The notes beneath the pieces are model-generated. The model did no database searches, had not been told where the DNA came from, and saw only the letters and a list, made by a program, of their open reading frames with translations. The position numbers and the translations under genes are program-made. A DNA stretch of 18,531 nt, taken from Candidatus Pacearchaeota archaeon CG11_big_fil_rev_8_21_14_0_20_30_13 (GTDB taxonomy: Archaea > Nanobdellota > Nanobdellia > Pacearchaeales > GW2011-AR1). This document shows positions 1 to 7,067 of the stretch, piece by piece (the first letter of the stretch is position 1; each line of letters begins with the position of its first letter). The DNA lies in the NCBI GenBank assembly GCA_002762735.1, contig PCVV01000018.1:1-18531 (forward strand). The letters are read 5' to 3'.

Positions 1-762
1 CAAATCTTTCGAGTACATGTATATAACACCGGTTCGGTCCTCCATCCGGCTTTCGCCAGACTTCAACCTGCTCATGCATAGATCATCTGGCTTCAGGTCT
101 TATCTCAGTGACTTAATCGCATTTTCGTACTTGCTTTCGCTTCGGTTACATAACAAAGTTATTTAGCCTTGCCACAAAAATAAACTCCCTGGCCCGTTTT
201 TCAAAACGTACGTTACAACCCTTTCCACCGAAGTGGGTAAGAGCAGTAACCAACTGTAACTGTTAGATTTCAAGTCTTTTAACCCTCTGTTAAGAGTACT
301 TTTCAGCTTTCCCTCGCGGTACTAGTGCGCTATCGGACTTTGGTTATATTTAGGGTTAGCACTTAATCGTGCCATATTCAGACCCCTAATTCAAGGAGCC
401 CTACTCGTTAGAGAACTTCATATTATCTTCTTCTACGGGACTGTCACCCTCTAAGGTCTTGCATTCCAGCAATGTTTGAATCGACAACTTAGAAATTTAT
501 CTCAACCACATCTCTATCCATCTTTCAACGGAAGATTCAGTTTGCCCTCTACCCTTTTCGCTCTCTGCTAATAAGGGTATCACTATTGTTTTCTTTTCCT
601 ACCGGTACTAAGATGTTTCAATTCCCGGTGTTTTCTTTCCTCTCGGAATAATTCGGAGATCTTGGGATCAAAACCTGCATGCGGTTCCCCCAAGCTTTTC
701 GCAGCTTGCCACGTCCTTCATCAAAACCAAAACCAAGCTATCCATCTAACAGCATAATTTTT
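1..762 (-). rRNA. rrl: 23S ribosomal RNA, 5' portion (partial at window edge)
   Basis: This is the first roughly 760 nt of large-subunit rRNA, transcribed leftward and cut by the left window edge. The reverse complement contains the conserved block GATGAAGGACGTGGCAAGC (around 705-723) that lies near the 5' end of archaeal and bacterial 23S. Near the edge it contains GATCTATGCATGAGCAGG and TGGAGGACCGAACCGG, which match the E. coli 650-750 region. The 5' end is estimated from the TATGCTGTTAGATGG segment, which resembles the haloarchaeal TATGCCAGCTGGTGG start, so it is uncertain by about 10 nt. It is third in the operon order 16S, tRNA-Ala, 23S. No insertion or intron is apparent in this part. 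Confidence 0.95.
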
Positions 763-817
763 AGTAGATATAATTTTCTTATGCCTAATGTGTTGCTTCT
801 CCACTACTTATCTCATT

Positions 818-874
818 GAACATAAAGTTTGGATCAAACTTTCGTTTGACTCCATGTTCTAGATACTGATCCAG
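818..874 (-). other. Structured pre-23S leader (two adjacent hairpins)
   Basis: Two hairpins sit between the spacer reading frame and 23S. The first, 859-874, reads CUGGAU-CAGU-AUCUAG in the transcript and forms 6 bp with one G-U pair. The second has an inner stem UCAAAC closed by a GAAA (GNRA) tetraloop with GUUUGA, extended by GGA/UCC around one bulged G (831-853). An outer 6-bp stem GAACAU/AUGUUC (818-823 with 854-859) encloses it, with a 7-nt bulge on one side. These are probably folding or processing elements of the 23S leader. The matching 3' flank of 23S is outside the window, so a full processing stem cannot be tested. Confidence 0.55.
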
Positions 875-877
875 TAT

Positions 878-1231
878 TTATTTTACTGAACCACTTCCAA
901 CGTGAGTTGAATATGATTCTTCTTTTTTGTCAAATTCCATTAGTGCCTTTTGCACTTCTTCAGATAATTTTTTTTCTTTGACTAATATTCTTGTTTGGGA
1001 ATTTTTGTTAAGTATTTCTTGTGAAATGGAAATATAATTTTCAATTCCCATTGTTGAATAGTCTTCTCCTTCATTTAGCAATTTCATGTTTGCTAATTCT
1101 TCATGGTAAGGATATCTTATCACTGCATTTTGAAATTGGGTTCCAGTTGGACCGTTGAACTTGATATGTCCAAGGACACTTCCATTTGGAGATTTATCCA
1201 ATACTTTTATTTCTAACACTCTGATTGTCAT
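878..1231 (-). CDS. Unrecognised 117-residue protein encoded in the 16S-23S spacer
   Basis: An ATG-initiated frame lies between tRNA-Ala (38 nt upstream) and the 23S leader, on the same strand as the rRNAs. The family is not recognised. The product looks soluble, with no signal peptide or membrane segment: a beta-rich N-terminal half (residues 1-40), a mixed middle, and a charged helix about 88-104 (LSEEVQKALMEF) followed by a flexible Gly/Ser tail. It has none of the LAGLIDADG or GIY-YIG motifs expected of a spacer- or intron-encoded homing endonuclease. No Shine-Dalgarno motif precedes the ATG. An AT-rich TATA-like stretch (1248-1255) could be its own promoter but sits only about 20 nt upstream. 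It may be translated from rRNA precursor or from its own transcript. Whether it is expressed is unproven. Confidence 0.6.
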   Translation of the reverse strand: MTIRVLEIKVLDKSPNGSVLGHIKFNGPTGTQFQNAVIRYPYHEELANMKLLNEGEDYSTMGIENYISISQEILNKNSQTRILVKEKKLSEEVQKALMEFDKKEESYSTHVGSGSVK

Positions 1232-1269
1232 TTTTATTTTGTTTTTTAATTATTAACGAACTTGTTTTA

Positions 1270-1340
1270 TGGACCTGCCGTGAATCGAACACGGATCCCA
1301 TGCGTGCAAGGCAAGTGTCATACCATTAAACTACAGGCCC
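1270..1340 (-). tRNA. tRNA-Ala (anticodon UGC)
   Basis: The 71-nt reverse complement folds as a full cloverleaf. The 7-bp acceptor stem GGGCCUG/CAGGUCC includes G3:U70 (1338 with 1273), the main alanine identity element. The anticodon loop CUUGCAC (1304-1310) gives anticodon UGC (1306-1308). The T arm is CCGUG-UUCGAUU-CACGG and the discriminator base is A (1270). CCA is not encoded. One U-U mismatch lies in the anticodon stem (second pair). There is no intron. A tRNA-Ala between 16S and 23S is the common arrangement in euryarchaeal-type rRNA operons. Confidence 0.97.
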
Positions 1341-1357
1341 TTTTCATAACAAGATGA

Positions 1358-1372
1358 GTATGTAGAAGCGGT
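1358..1372 (-). other. Pre-16S processing stem, 3' arm
   Basis: The transcript of this segment (ACCGCUUCUACAUAC) is complementary to 3056-3070 upstream of 16S, with 14 of 15 positions paired and one A-C mismatch. The two arms enclose the whole 16S gene, as expected for the archaeal pre-16S helix cut by the splicing endonuclease. A 2-nt bulge followed by a further 3-bp match flanks one side. A textbook bulge-helix-bulge is suggested but not proven. The arm lies between the 16S 3' end and tRNA-Ala. Confidence 0.75.
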
Positions 1373-1390
1373 TTATGATTATTAAGTAAA

Positions 1391-2843
1391 AAAAGGAGGT
1401 GATCCATCTGCAGGTTCCCCTACAGATACCTTGTGACGACTTAACCTACCTTGTCATATCAAAATTCTCCCCCGAAGGGTTTCATCTCAACATAACTCGG
1501 TTGATTTGACGGGCAGTGTGTGCAAGAGACCGTGACATATTCACCGTTCGTTGATAACAAACGATTACTACGAATTCCAGTGTCACGAGGCTGAGTTACA
1601 AACCTCGATCTAGACTAAGATGGACTTTAAGAGATTAGCTTCTCCTTTCGGAGTTGCATCTCGTTGTATCCACCATTGACGCGCGCGTGTTGCCCAGGGG
1701 ATTCGGGCTGTACTCACCTAACGTAGCCCGCACTTTCATCCATGTTTCCACGGCAATCTCTTTATTGTACACGTAGTAAATAAAGATGCGGGTCTTGCCT
1801 GTTACCTGATTTAACAGGTCACCTCACGGCACAGGCTGACGTCGGCCATGCAGCTCCTCTCAGCGTGTCAGGTAAGCCCTTCAGACTGACCTTCATTCTG
1901 CTGTCGCTCCTGGTGAGGTTCACGGTGTAGAATCTAATTGAACCGCACGCGTCACTCGTTGTAGTGTCTCCCCGCCAATTCCTTTAAGTTTCGGCCTTGC
2001 GACTATACTTCCCAGGTAGTACACTCTTCGCCTTCGCTTCAGCACCAATACCTCTCGAGGAGGTACTAATGTTTAGTGTACAGTGTTTACTGCCAGGACT
2101 ACACGGGTATCTAATCCGTTTTGCGCCCCTGGCCTTCATCCCTTACTGTCAGAACTGTCCTCGTAAGATGCCTTCGCTGTTGTGAGTCCGCTCGAGATTA
2201 ACACATTTAACCGCTACTTCGAACGTACTTCTTACGTCTTCCAGTCTCTAGCTTAATAGTACTCCCTGCGCGCCCTATACTTTAGATATAGGATTTCACA
2301 AGGAACTTAGAAAGCAAGCTACGGATGTTTTAGACCCAATAAAAATGGCTGCGACTTGGACCGCGGGTATTACCGCGGCGGCTGGCACCCGTCTTACCCA
2401 GTCCTTATTCGCCGAACGTTTTAGATTCGGCAAAAGCATTCCAAATTGGAACGCACTCTGACTCAAACTATCACGCTTGCGCGTATTGTAGATTATTCCT
2501 AACTGCTGCACCCCGTAGGGCTGGGAATAGTGTCTCAGATTCCCTCTCAGGGCCTCTCCGCTAAGAGCCCTTACAGATCAAAGGCTTGGTGGGCTTTTAC
2601 CCCGCCAACAACCTAATCCGCCGCAGCCCCATCCTTAGGCTCAAGTTTCAGGGATAAATCTTTCCAGGGTATATCCCCTATTAAGTATTAACCTCAGTTT
2701 CCCGAGGATATTCTTAACCTAAGGGTAGGTTAGCTACGTGTTACTGAGCAGTTTGCTTTTCAACTTCTGTGAAGAAACTAAAAAAACTTGCATGTCTAAG
2801 TGCAAGTCAGAGAGCCGCAGCCGCCAGCAGGATCAACTGGAAT
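1391..2843 (-). rRNA. rrs: 16S ribosomal RNA (complete)
   Basis: This is full-length small-subunit rRNA of about 1450 nt. The 5' end reads ATTCCAGTTGATCCTGCTGG (2824-2843), the archaeal start with paired substitutions. The universal 515 region GTGCCAGCCGCCGCGGTAA is at about 2373-2395, and the 790 region ATTAGATACCCGTGTAGTCC at about 2097-2118. The 3' end is GGATCACCTCCTTTT (about 1391-1405), which includes the anti-Shine-Dalgarno CCTCC. There is no intron or large insertion. It differs from archaeal consensus in the first 20 nt and in the 915 region (see findings). It is first in the rRNA operon, transcribed leftward from the promoter near 3150. Confidence 0.98.
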
Positions 2844-2887
2844 TAACAATTTTATATTTTACCGACGACGATAAAACTAATTGCGCA

Positions 2888-2910
2888 GTTTGTTTTATAA
2901 GATAACAAAC
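2888..2910 (-). other. Hairpin in the pre-16S leader
   Basis: A 7-bp inverted repeat GTTTGTT/AACAAAC with a 9-nt loop lies within the leader enclosed by the pre-16S processing stem, about 45 nt upstream of the mature 16S. A smaller 5-bp hairpin, TCACA/TGTGA, follows at 2946-2960. They are probably folding elements of the precursor. Confidence 0.45.
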
Positions 2911-3000
2911 CACTTCACACAAACTCCTACTATTGGCTTAAAAGATCACAAACTTTGTGACTTCATTTCAAAAAATCATTTTAAAAGATAAATCTTGTAT

Positions 3001-3022
3001 AATTTTTTCCGAAGAAAAAATT
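3001..3022 (-). other. Stable UUCG-tetraloop hairpin in the pre-16S leader
   Basis: The transcript forms a perfect 9-bp stem AAUUUUUUC/GAAAAAAUU closed by a C(UUCG)G tetraloop, a known exceptionally stable loop. It lies inside the 16S processing stem, 33 nt after the 5' arm. It is too far inside the operon to be a terminator, so a role in precursor folding or processing is more likely. The A/T-only stem body means part of the symmetry could arise by chance, but the UUCG closure counts against that. Confidence 0.55.
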
Positions 3023-3055
3023 AAAAGAAAATTTTTAATTAATTATAAAATGAGC

Positions 3056-3070
3056 ACTGCTTCTACATAC
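3056..3070 (-). other. Pre-16S processing stem, 5' arm
   Basis: The transcript reads GUAUGUAGAAGCAGU and pairs with the segment 1358-1372 beyond the 16S 3' end (14 of 15 positions). It lies about 50 nt downstream of the predicted rRNA transcription start. Together the arms would bring the ends of pre-16S together for cleavage. Confidence 0.75.
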
Positions 3071-3142
3071 ATCATACCTTATATGTAAAACATTTTTGTT
3101 AAGGCACTCATCTTCGTTAATGTTAAACTCAGAAAATTTGTG

Positions 3143-3157
3143 TTTATAAATCTTTCG
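3143..3157 (-). promoter_or_regulatory. rRNA operon promoter (BRE + TATA)
   Basis: The minus strand reads CGAAAGATTTATAAAC: a strong BRE (CGAAAGA, 3151-3157) directly followed by a TATA box (TTTATAAA, 3143-3150). This is a near-consensus archaeal promoter. The usual distance of about 25 nt places the start near 3118-3122, about 50 nt before the pre-16S processing stem. It fires away from the repair gene at 3222, so the two promoters are divergent and about 30 bp apart. Confidence 0.8.
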
Positions 3158-3184
3158 TGGTTAAAATTTTTAGAAATGGTTTTT

Positions 3185-3199
3185 CCAAAAGGTATTTAA
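3185..3199 (+). promoter_or_regulatory. Promoter of the 3'-phosphoesterase gene
   Basis: The plus strand reads CCAAAAGGTATTTAAT: a BRE-like A-rich block followed by a TATA box (about 3192-3199). The box centre is about 26 nt before the ATG at 3222, so transcription probably begins at or next to the start codon (a leaderless mRNA). Confidence 0.6.
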
Positions 3200-3221
3200 T
3201 TTTTAATTTTTTTAATCAAGA

Positions 3222-3596
3222 ATGGTAAAAGAAAATATTTATGTAATTCAAAAGCACTCAGCGTCGCATTTACACTATGATTTAAGATTAGAATTCGAAG
3301 GGGTTTTAAAATCATGGGCAATTCCAAAAACTCCCCCAAAAATAAAAGGGATAAAACGTTTAGCTGTTCAAGTTCCAGATCATGAAAAAAGTTATGCAAC
3401 CTTCGAAGGAGAAATTAAAGAAGGTTATGGAAAAGGTAAAGTTGAAATTTGGGATAAAGGGAATTATAATTTAATCGAAAAAGATAATAAAAAAATTGTT
3501 TTAAAAATAAACGGAAAAAAATTGTCAGGGGAATATGTTTTGTTAAATTCAAAGCTTAGTGGAAAAAAAGAAAATTGGTTATTCTTTAAAAAATAG
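3222..3596 (+). CDS. Stand-alone DNA repair 3'-phosphoesterase (LigD PE domain family)
   Basis: The 124-residue protein matches the phosphoesterase module found at the N terminus of bacterial DNA ligase D. That enzyme trims 3'-phosphate and 3'-ribonucleotide ends so that breaks can be sealed. The signature QKHSASHLHYDLRLE (10-24) carries metal and catalytic positions H12, H18, D20 and R22. VPDHEKSY (51-58) adds H54 and Y58, and KSWAIPK (30-36) is also typical. These correspond to His42, His48, Asp50, Arg52, His84 and Tyr88 of Pseudomonas LigD. Length and order fit the single-domain archaeal versions, and neither ligase nor polymerase domains nor a Ku gene is visible here. The start is fixed by the TATA box 26 nt upstream. 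It is the only clear plus-strand gene in the window, and its last 11 bp overlap the end of the next gene tail to tail. Confidence 0.92.
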   Translation: MVKENIYVIQKHSASHLHYDLRLEFEGVLKSWAIPKTPPKIKGIKRLAVQVPDHEKSYATFEGEIKEGYGKGKVEIWDKGNYNLIEKDNKKIVLKINGKKLSGEYVLLNSKLSGKKENWLFFKK

Positions 3597-6500
3597 GTCT
3601 TCCCAATTTCTTTTCTAATTCTCCAACTTTTATGTTAGATTTTTCTACAAGAAAATTTAATCTTTTTGCTTCTCTTGCAATAGAATCATCTTTTGCAGCT
3701 TCGAGAATCAAAGATCTTGCCTTAATTAAAATTCCGGCTTTGTAATCCCATCCTGAAATTTCATCAACAGTAGGATTAAGGAAATATCTTGCCGATAAAA
3801 GTAATTCATTGTTCTTACCATAACCTGCAACCATATGCCCATTTACAGAAGCTGCCTTTCCAATCATCTTAGCATATGGAATTGTTGTTTGTTTTCCTAC
3901 ATCTAAAACTCCCATTTTCCCTCCCTGTGCCATTGCTCCGGGTTGATGTCTATCCGCGGCAAAATAATATTTTGCGCTACTTCTAGTTCTTATTGCTTGA
4001 TGTGCCATTTGATCAATTTCAGTTTTTCCATGCCACATTTTATGAGCGAATACAGAATCAATTCCTTTTCCGTCCAAACTTGGAAGTTTAAAATAATCAT
4101 AATTAAAGCTTTGACCTGATGCACCCTGACCTCTCAATAAAAGTCCTTGCTCTTGATATTTTCCACTCCCGTCTAAAATAGAAGCAATTACACTTGCTTC
4201 ATCTTCGGCATCCTTCATTCCCATCCAATGATTTCCGGTTCCAATCAAAAGTGGAACTCCATTTTCCATTAATTCCACATTAATAGGATATAAAATTTCT
4301 CTGAAAATATTTTTTTGATCTTCTGGTTTAAATGAAGGAACTCCATTTACAAATTCTTCTGTGAAATGTTTTATATATTCCAATACTTCTTTATCACTTG
4401 CACCTTGAGACTTCATTTTCAATTCTAATTTTTTCAAATTTTTCATAAATGAAATTGGGTCAGAGGTATGAGTTGTATCACTATTTGTGGCAGATTCTCT
4501 TTTAGAATCATAGCTTCGGTATGCTAAAGCTCCATGCAAGGCTTCACTCATCAAGCTCATTTCAAATCCATTAACTCCATAGGTTTGAACTGCAGCTAAT
4601 TGAGATGAGGTGATTATATCAGTATTTGAGGGTCTTCCAGGAGTTGAATAAGCTCCACAATGCAAATCATTTTGTAAAAAGATTCTTCCAATAACTGGTT
4701 TAATCTTTTCTAATAATTCAAATCTTTCTTTTTCTAGTCTTTCTAATTCTTTGTTATCTGTTGATTTGAAGATCTTTTTCTCAAGAGAGTTGTATTTTTC
4801 TCCAATAGTTATCTTTTTACCATCCTCTTCAATTTCAGTTAAGGCAACATTTTTAAAATATCGATCATCAAAAAATATTTCTTCAGGACTTCCATCTGCA
4901 TGTTCAATTAATAAAACGCTTCCAGCAATAGTTCCTCCTTTTGCAAGTCTTTTTCCATTCCAAGTTCCTTTATTTCCTTTAATCATCAACTCAGCAAGTT
5001 TGGATAAATCTTGTCTTGTTGGAACTTTAATGTAAGCAGTAATATGTGCATTTTTAGCATATTCTCCTTGAATTGTTGTAGGATCAATAGTGAATTTTCT
5101 TTGTGAAAGATATCCATCTGCTCCATGGCTAGAAATATATATATCAGTATGAGCAAAATCTCTTTTATCCAGCTCTCCTTTTGTTTTTGGTCTTTGCTTT
5201 CCAGATGCAACTGCATTTGAAATTTCTCCCTCGTGGAAAGATTGAACTTGAGAAAAACTAGTGGCCAAAGGTTCATTAGAACTTTGAGAGTTTACTCTAG
5301 GTAAAGAAGTAAAAATTGTTCCAACTGGTCTGTTTTTAAAATCTTTTTTTCCTTCAATTGTGTGTTGAGGATCAGCAACTTCAACACTAATTATATCATC
5401 AGTATGCAAATAAATTTTCAAGTCTGGTCTATTAGAATGCTTTTTTATTGATGGAATTAAAATATCTTCATATAATCCTTTGTAAACTTCCTTTTTAATT
5501 GTTTCAAGACCTTTTGCTTCAGTAGGAGTGATTGCAATTTTTTTTGTAAACCAAGCGTGCCCTTCCATATCTTCAACTCTCTGACTGCTTTCAAAAGATT
5601 TTGCTTCATCAAATTCGTGTTGGGTGTTTTGTATTTCTTTTTCAAGTTTGTCTAATTTTTTGTTTATTCCTTCTCTATGGTTACTAACTTGTTTCATACT
5701 TGTCTCTAAATTATAAAATCTATTCCATTCGTCCTCAAAAAAAGAATCAAATGCTTCAAAGTCTCTTCCCAAAATTTTCTTCGCTTTTTCTTTAAGTTCT
5801 CTTCTTAATTTTTTATCTAATGAGTATTTTCTTTTTCCATCTTTAGTTTCAAAAAATTCACTTGTATAAGCTTTGAATTCTTTTCCACTTTCTTTAAAAT
5901 CTCCGTTTTTTGAAGCATTTTTCTTCTTCATAAGAAAATTATAATACTTATTTGCCAATCCAGAGTTTATTTCTGATTTTACCATCTCTTCTTTTTGTTC
6001 ATCTAATTCTTTTTTTAGTTCAGGAAGTTTTTCTTCGGCGTCTCTCATTCTTTTATGAATGTCTCTTAGAATTGCAATATTCTTATCTTCTAGTTCACTT
6101 TGATTATAATCATCATTATAACTCCAATAAAGATGAAGCTCAGCAAAAGATTCCAAGTTTTTTACTTGATCTGCAAGTTCAAATCCCACGCTTTCAGCGG
6201 CTTCTTCCATAGAGTTAACGGTATTTACAACATATTTTTCTAAGTTCTTTATTGATTTTTTAGACAAAGTTGGTCTTCCCAATTCAGCATTTAATAAATT
6301 TAATCTTTGGACAATTGAAGCTAATTCTCTATCATCTATATCTTGGCTAGATTTATTTAATCCAGTCATAATTGCTCTCTTGTTTTTTGCTTTTCCAAAA
6401 AGAGTTACAATATCGGGCATTATTCCCCCTTGCATATGATAACTTACTAAAGAACTATCAACATTCATTGCTTGTCTAACAATTTTTTCTCCCAAAAATG

Positions 6501-6924
6501 CAACATTATTTGTGAACAGAGTTCCAGTTCCCATTTCTCCACTTATCCAATGCATTTTAGTAACACTATAATCATTAAGATTAGGATTCCATCTAAGTTT
6601 ATGTTGATTAACCAAGGCATTTGTCAATGCTTCTTCATCAGAATAATATCCATTATTCTTTGGGAGAGATTCAGAAGGAATATTCCAAACTTTTGATATT
6701 CTTTCAAAACTTTCTTTTACTTCTTCAGTAGTTTTTCCAGTCTTTTCAGCAATTTTTGAAATACTCGGAACATAATTATCTAATATGGAAGAAGTTATCA
6801 AAAGTTTACCATTATCATGGGGAGAAAGTTCAGAAGCAACCTTCAAAAGAATTCTATCCTCGGGAGTTATCAAAAGTCGTTCTTCCAAAATTTTTGGAAT
6901 GATTCCACTCTCTTTTTCACTCAT
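3586..6924 (-). CDS. Very large two-module metallophosphoesterase-like protein
   Basis: The product has 1112 residues and no signal peptide or membrane segment. The C-terminal half shows calcineurin-like phosphoesterase motifs in order: NDLHCG (752-757, like D-x-H), GTGNHWMGM (895-903, like GNH), AHKMWHG (960-966) and ADRHQPGA (990-997, like G-H-x-H). The expected GDxxD motif is not clear; GFEMSLMSE (786-794) is at its place. The N-terminal half has similar spacing with eroded residues: MHWISGEMG (124-132), MQGGIMPDI (164-172), YWSYNDD (266-272) and YISSHGAD (596-603). This suggests a degenerate first module split by a charged coiled-coil insertion (about 280-445). Residues 1-90 are helical and might be a winged helix. 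Substrate is unknown: nucleic acid, nucleotide or protein phosphate are all possible. It starts at ATG 6924, with a TATA-like box at 6951-6960. The assignment is from motifs only. Confidence 0.7.
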   Translation of the reverse strand: MSEKESGIIPKILEERLLITPEDRILLKVASELSPHDNGKLLITSSILDNYVPSISKIAEKTGKTTEEVKESFERISKVWNIPSESLPKNNGYYSDEEALTNALVNQHKLRWNPNLNDYSVTKMHWISGEMGTGTLFTNNVAFLGEKIVRQAMNVDSSLVSYHMQGGIMPDIVTLFGKAKNKRAIMTGLNKSSQDIDDRELASIVQRLNLLNAELGRPTLSKKSIKNLEKYVVNTVNSMEEAAESVGFELADQVKNLESFAELHLYWSYNDDYNQSELEDKNIAILRDIHKRMRDAEEKLPELKKELDEQKEEMVKSEINSGLANKYYNFLMKKKNASKNGDFKESGKEFKAYTSEFFETKDGKRKYSLDKKLRRELKEKAKKILGRDFEAFDSFFEDEWNRFYNLETSMKQVSNHREGINKKLDKLEKEIQNTQHEFDEAKSFESSQRVEDMEGHAWFTKKIAITPTEAKGLETIKKEVYKGLYEDILIPSIKKHSNRPDLKIYLHTDDIISVEVADPQHTIEGKKDFKNRPVGTIFTSLPRVNSQSSNEPLATSFSQVQSFHEGEISNAVASGKQRPKTKGELDKRDFAHTDIYISSHGADGYLSQRKFTIDPTTIQGEYAKNAHITAYIKVPTRQDLSKLAELMIKGNKGTWNGKRLAKGGTIAGSVLLIEHADGSPEEIFFDDRYFKNVALTEIEEDGKKITIGEKYNSLEKKIFKSTDNKELERLEKERFELLEKIKPVIGRIFLQNDLHCGAYSTPGRPSNTDIITSSQLAAVQTYGVNGFEMSLMSEALHGALAYRSYDSKRESATNSDTTHTSDPISFMKNLKKLELKMKSQGASDKEVLEYIKHFTEEFVNGVPSFKPEDQKNIFREILYPINVELMENGVPLLIGTGNHWMGMKDAEDEASVIASILDGSGKYQEQGLLLRGQGASGQSFNYDYFKLPSLDGKGIDSVFAHKMWHGKTEIDQMAHQAIRTRSSAKYYFAADRHQPGAMAQGGKMGVLDVGKQTTIPYAKMIGKAASVNGHMVAGYGKNNELLLSARYFLNPTVDEISGWDYKAGILIKARSLILEAAKDDSIAREAKRLNFLVEKSNIKVGELEKKLGRPIF

Positions 6925-6950
6925 CTATGTTCAAAATTTTTTTTGTTTTT

Positions 6951-6969
6951 AAATTAATATGTTTTCTAA
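6951..6969 (-). promoter_or_regulatory. Candidate promoter of the large phosphoesterase-like gene
   Basis: The minus strand reads TTAGAAAAC followed by ATATTAATTT, a BRE-like plus TATA-like pair. The box centre is about 31 nt before the ATG at 6924, giving a start site very near the start codon. A second TATA-like site (6973-6980) lies farther upstream. In such AT-rich DNA the choice is uncertain. Confidence 0.4.
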
Positions 6970-7013
6970 GGTATATTTAACAAAAAAAGAAGATTTTCTG
7001 AGCTCGTCTATCC

Positions 7014-7045
7014 AAAAAATAAATTTTTTAATGGCAATTTAAAAA
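7014..7045 (-). terminator. Candidate T-rich termination zone after rpsB
   Basis: Transcripts leaving rpsB (stop at 7068) run into T tracts of 5 (7041-7045) and 6 (7014-7019) residues, with another T7 at 6982-6988. No stable hairpin is needed, which fits intrinsic termination in archaea at oligo-T. The 143-bp gap to the next gene, which has its own TATA-like box, supports a transcript end here. Confidence 0.35.
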
Positions 7046-7067
7046 GATTCTCTCTCGTCGGAAAAAT

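Larger units (their letters stand above)
2844..3120 (-). other. rRNA operon 5' leader (external transcribed spacer)
   Basis: This stretch of about 277 nt has no gene. It is the transcribed leader between the predicted start site (near 3120) and mature 16S. It contains the 5' arm of the processing stem, the UUCG hairpin and two smaller hairpins, listed separately. The remainder is AT-rich without further recognisable signals. Confidence 0.7.

Noticed and set aside
878..1231. Homing endonuclease or rRNA intron remnant in the spacer
   Set aside because: No LAGLIDADG, GIY-YIG, HNH or His-Cys motif is present, and the frame lies in spacer, not within an rRNA sequence.
1997..2511. Open frames within the 16S gene on both strands (1997-2185 plus; 2296-2511 minus)
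   Set aside because: They lie entirely within conserved 16S rRNA sequence, so they are chance frames.
3001..3022. Intrinsic terminator at the UUCG hairpin
   Set aside because: It lies between the rRNA promoter and 16S, where termination would abolish the operon. The U run is part of the stem, not after it.
3196..3399. 67-codon minus-strand frame opposite the 3'-phosphoesterase gene
   Set aside because: It is antisense to clearly conserved catalytic motifs (QKH..LHYDLRLE) and has no promoter of its own.
4751..6696. Several frames of 60-96 codons overlapping the giant phosphoesterase-like gene on either strand
   Set aside because: They are out-of-frame shadows of a single uninterrupted 1112-codon gene, rich in Leu/Ile/Phe as expected from antisense AT-rich coding DNA.
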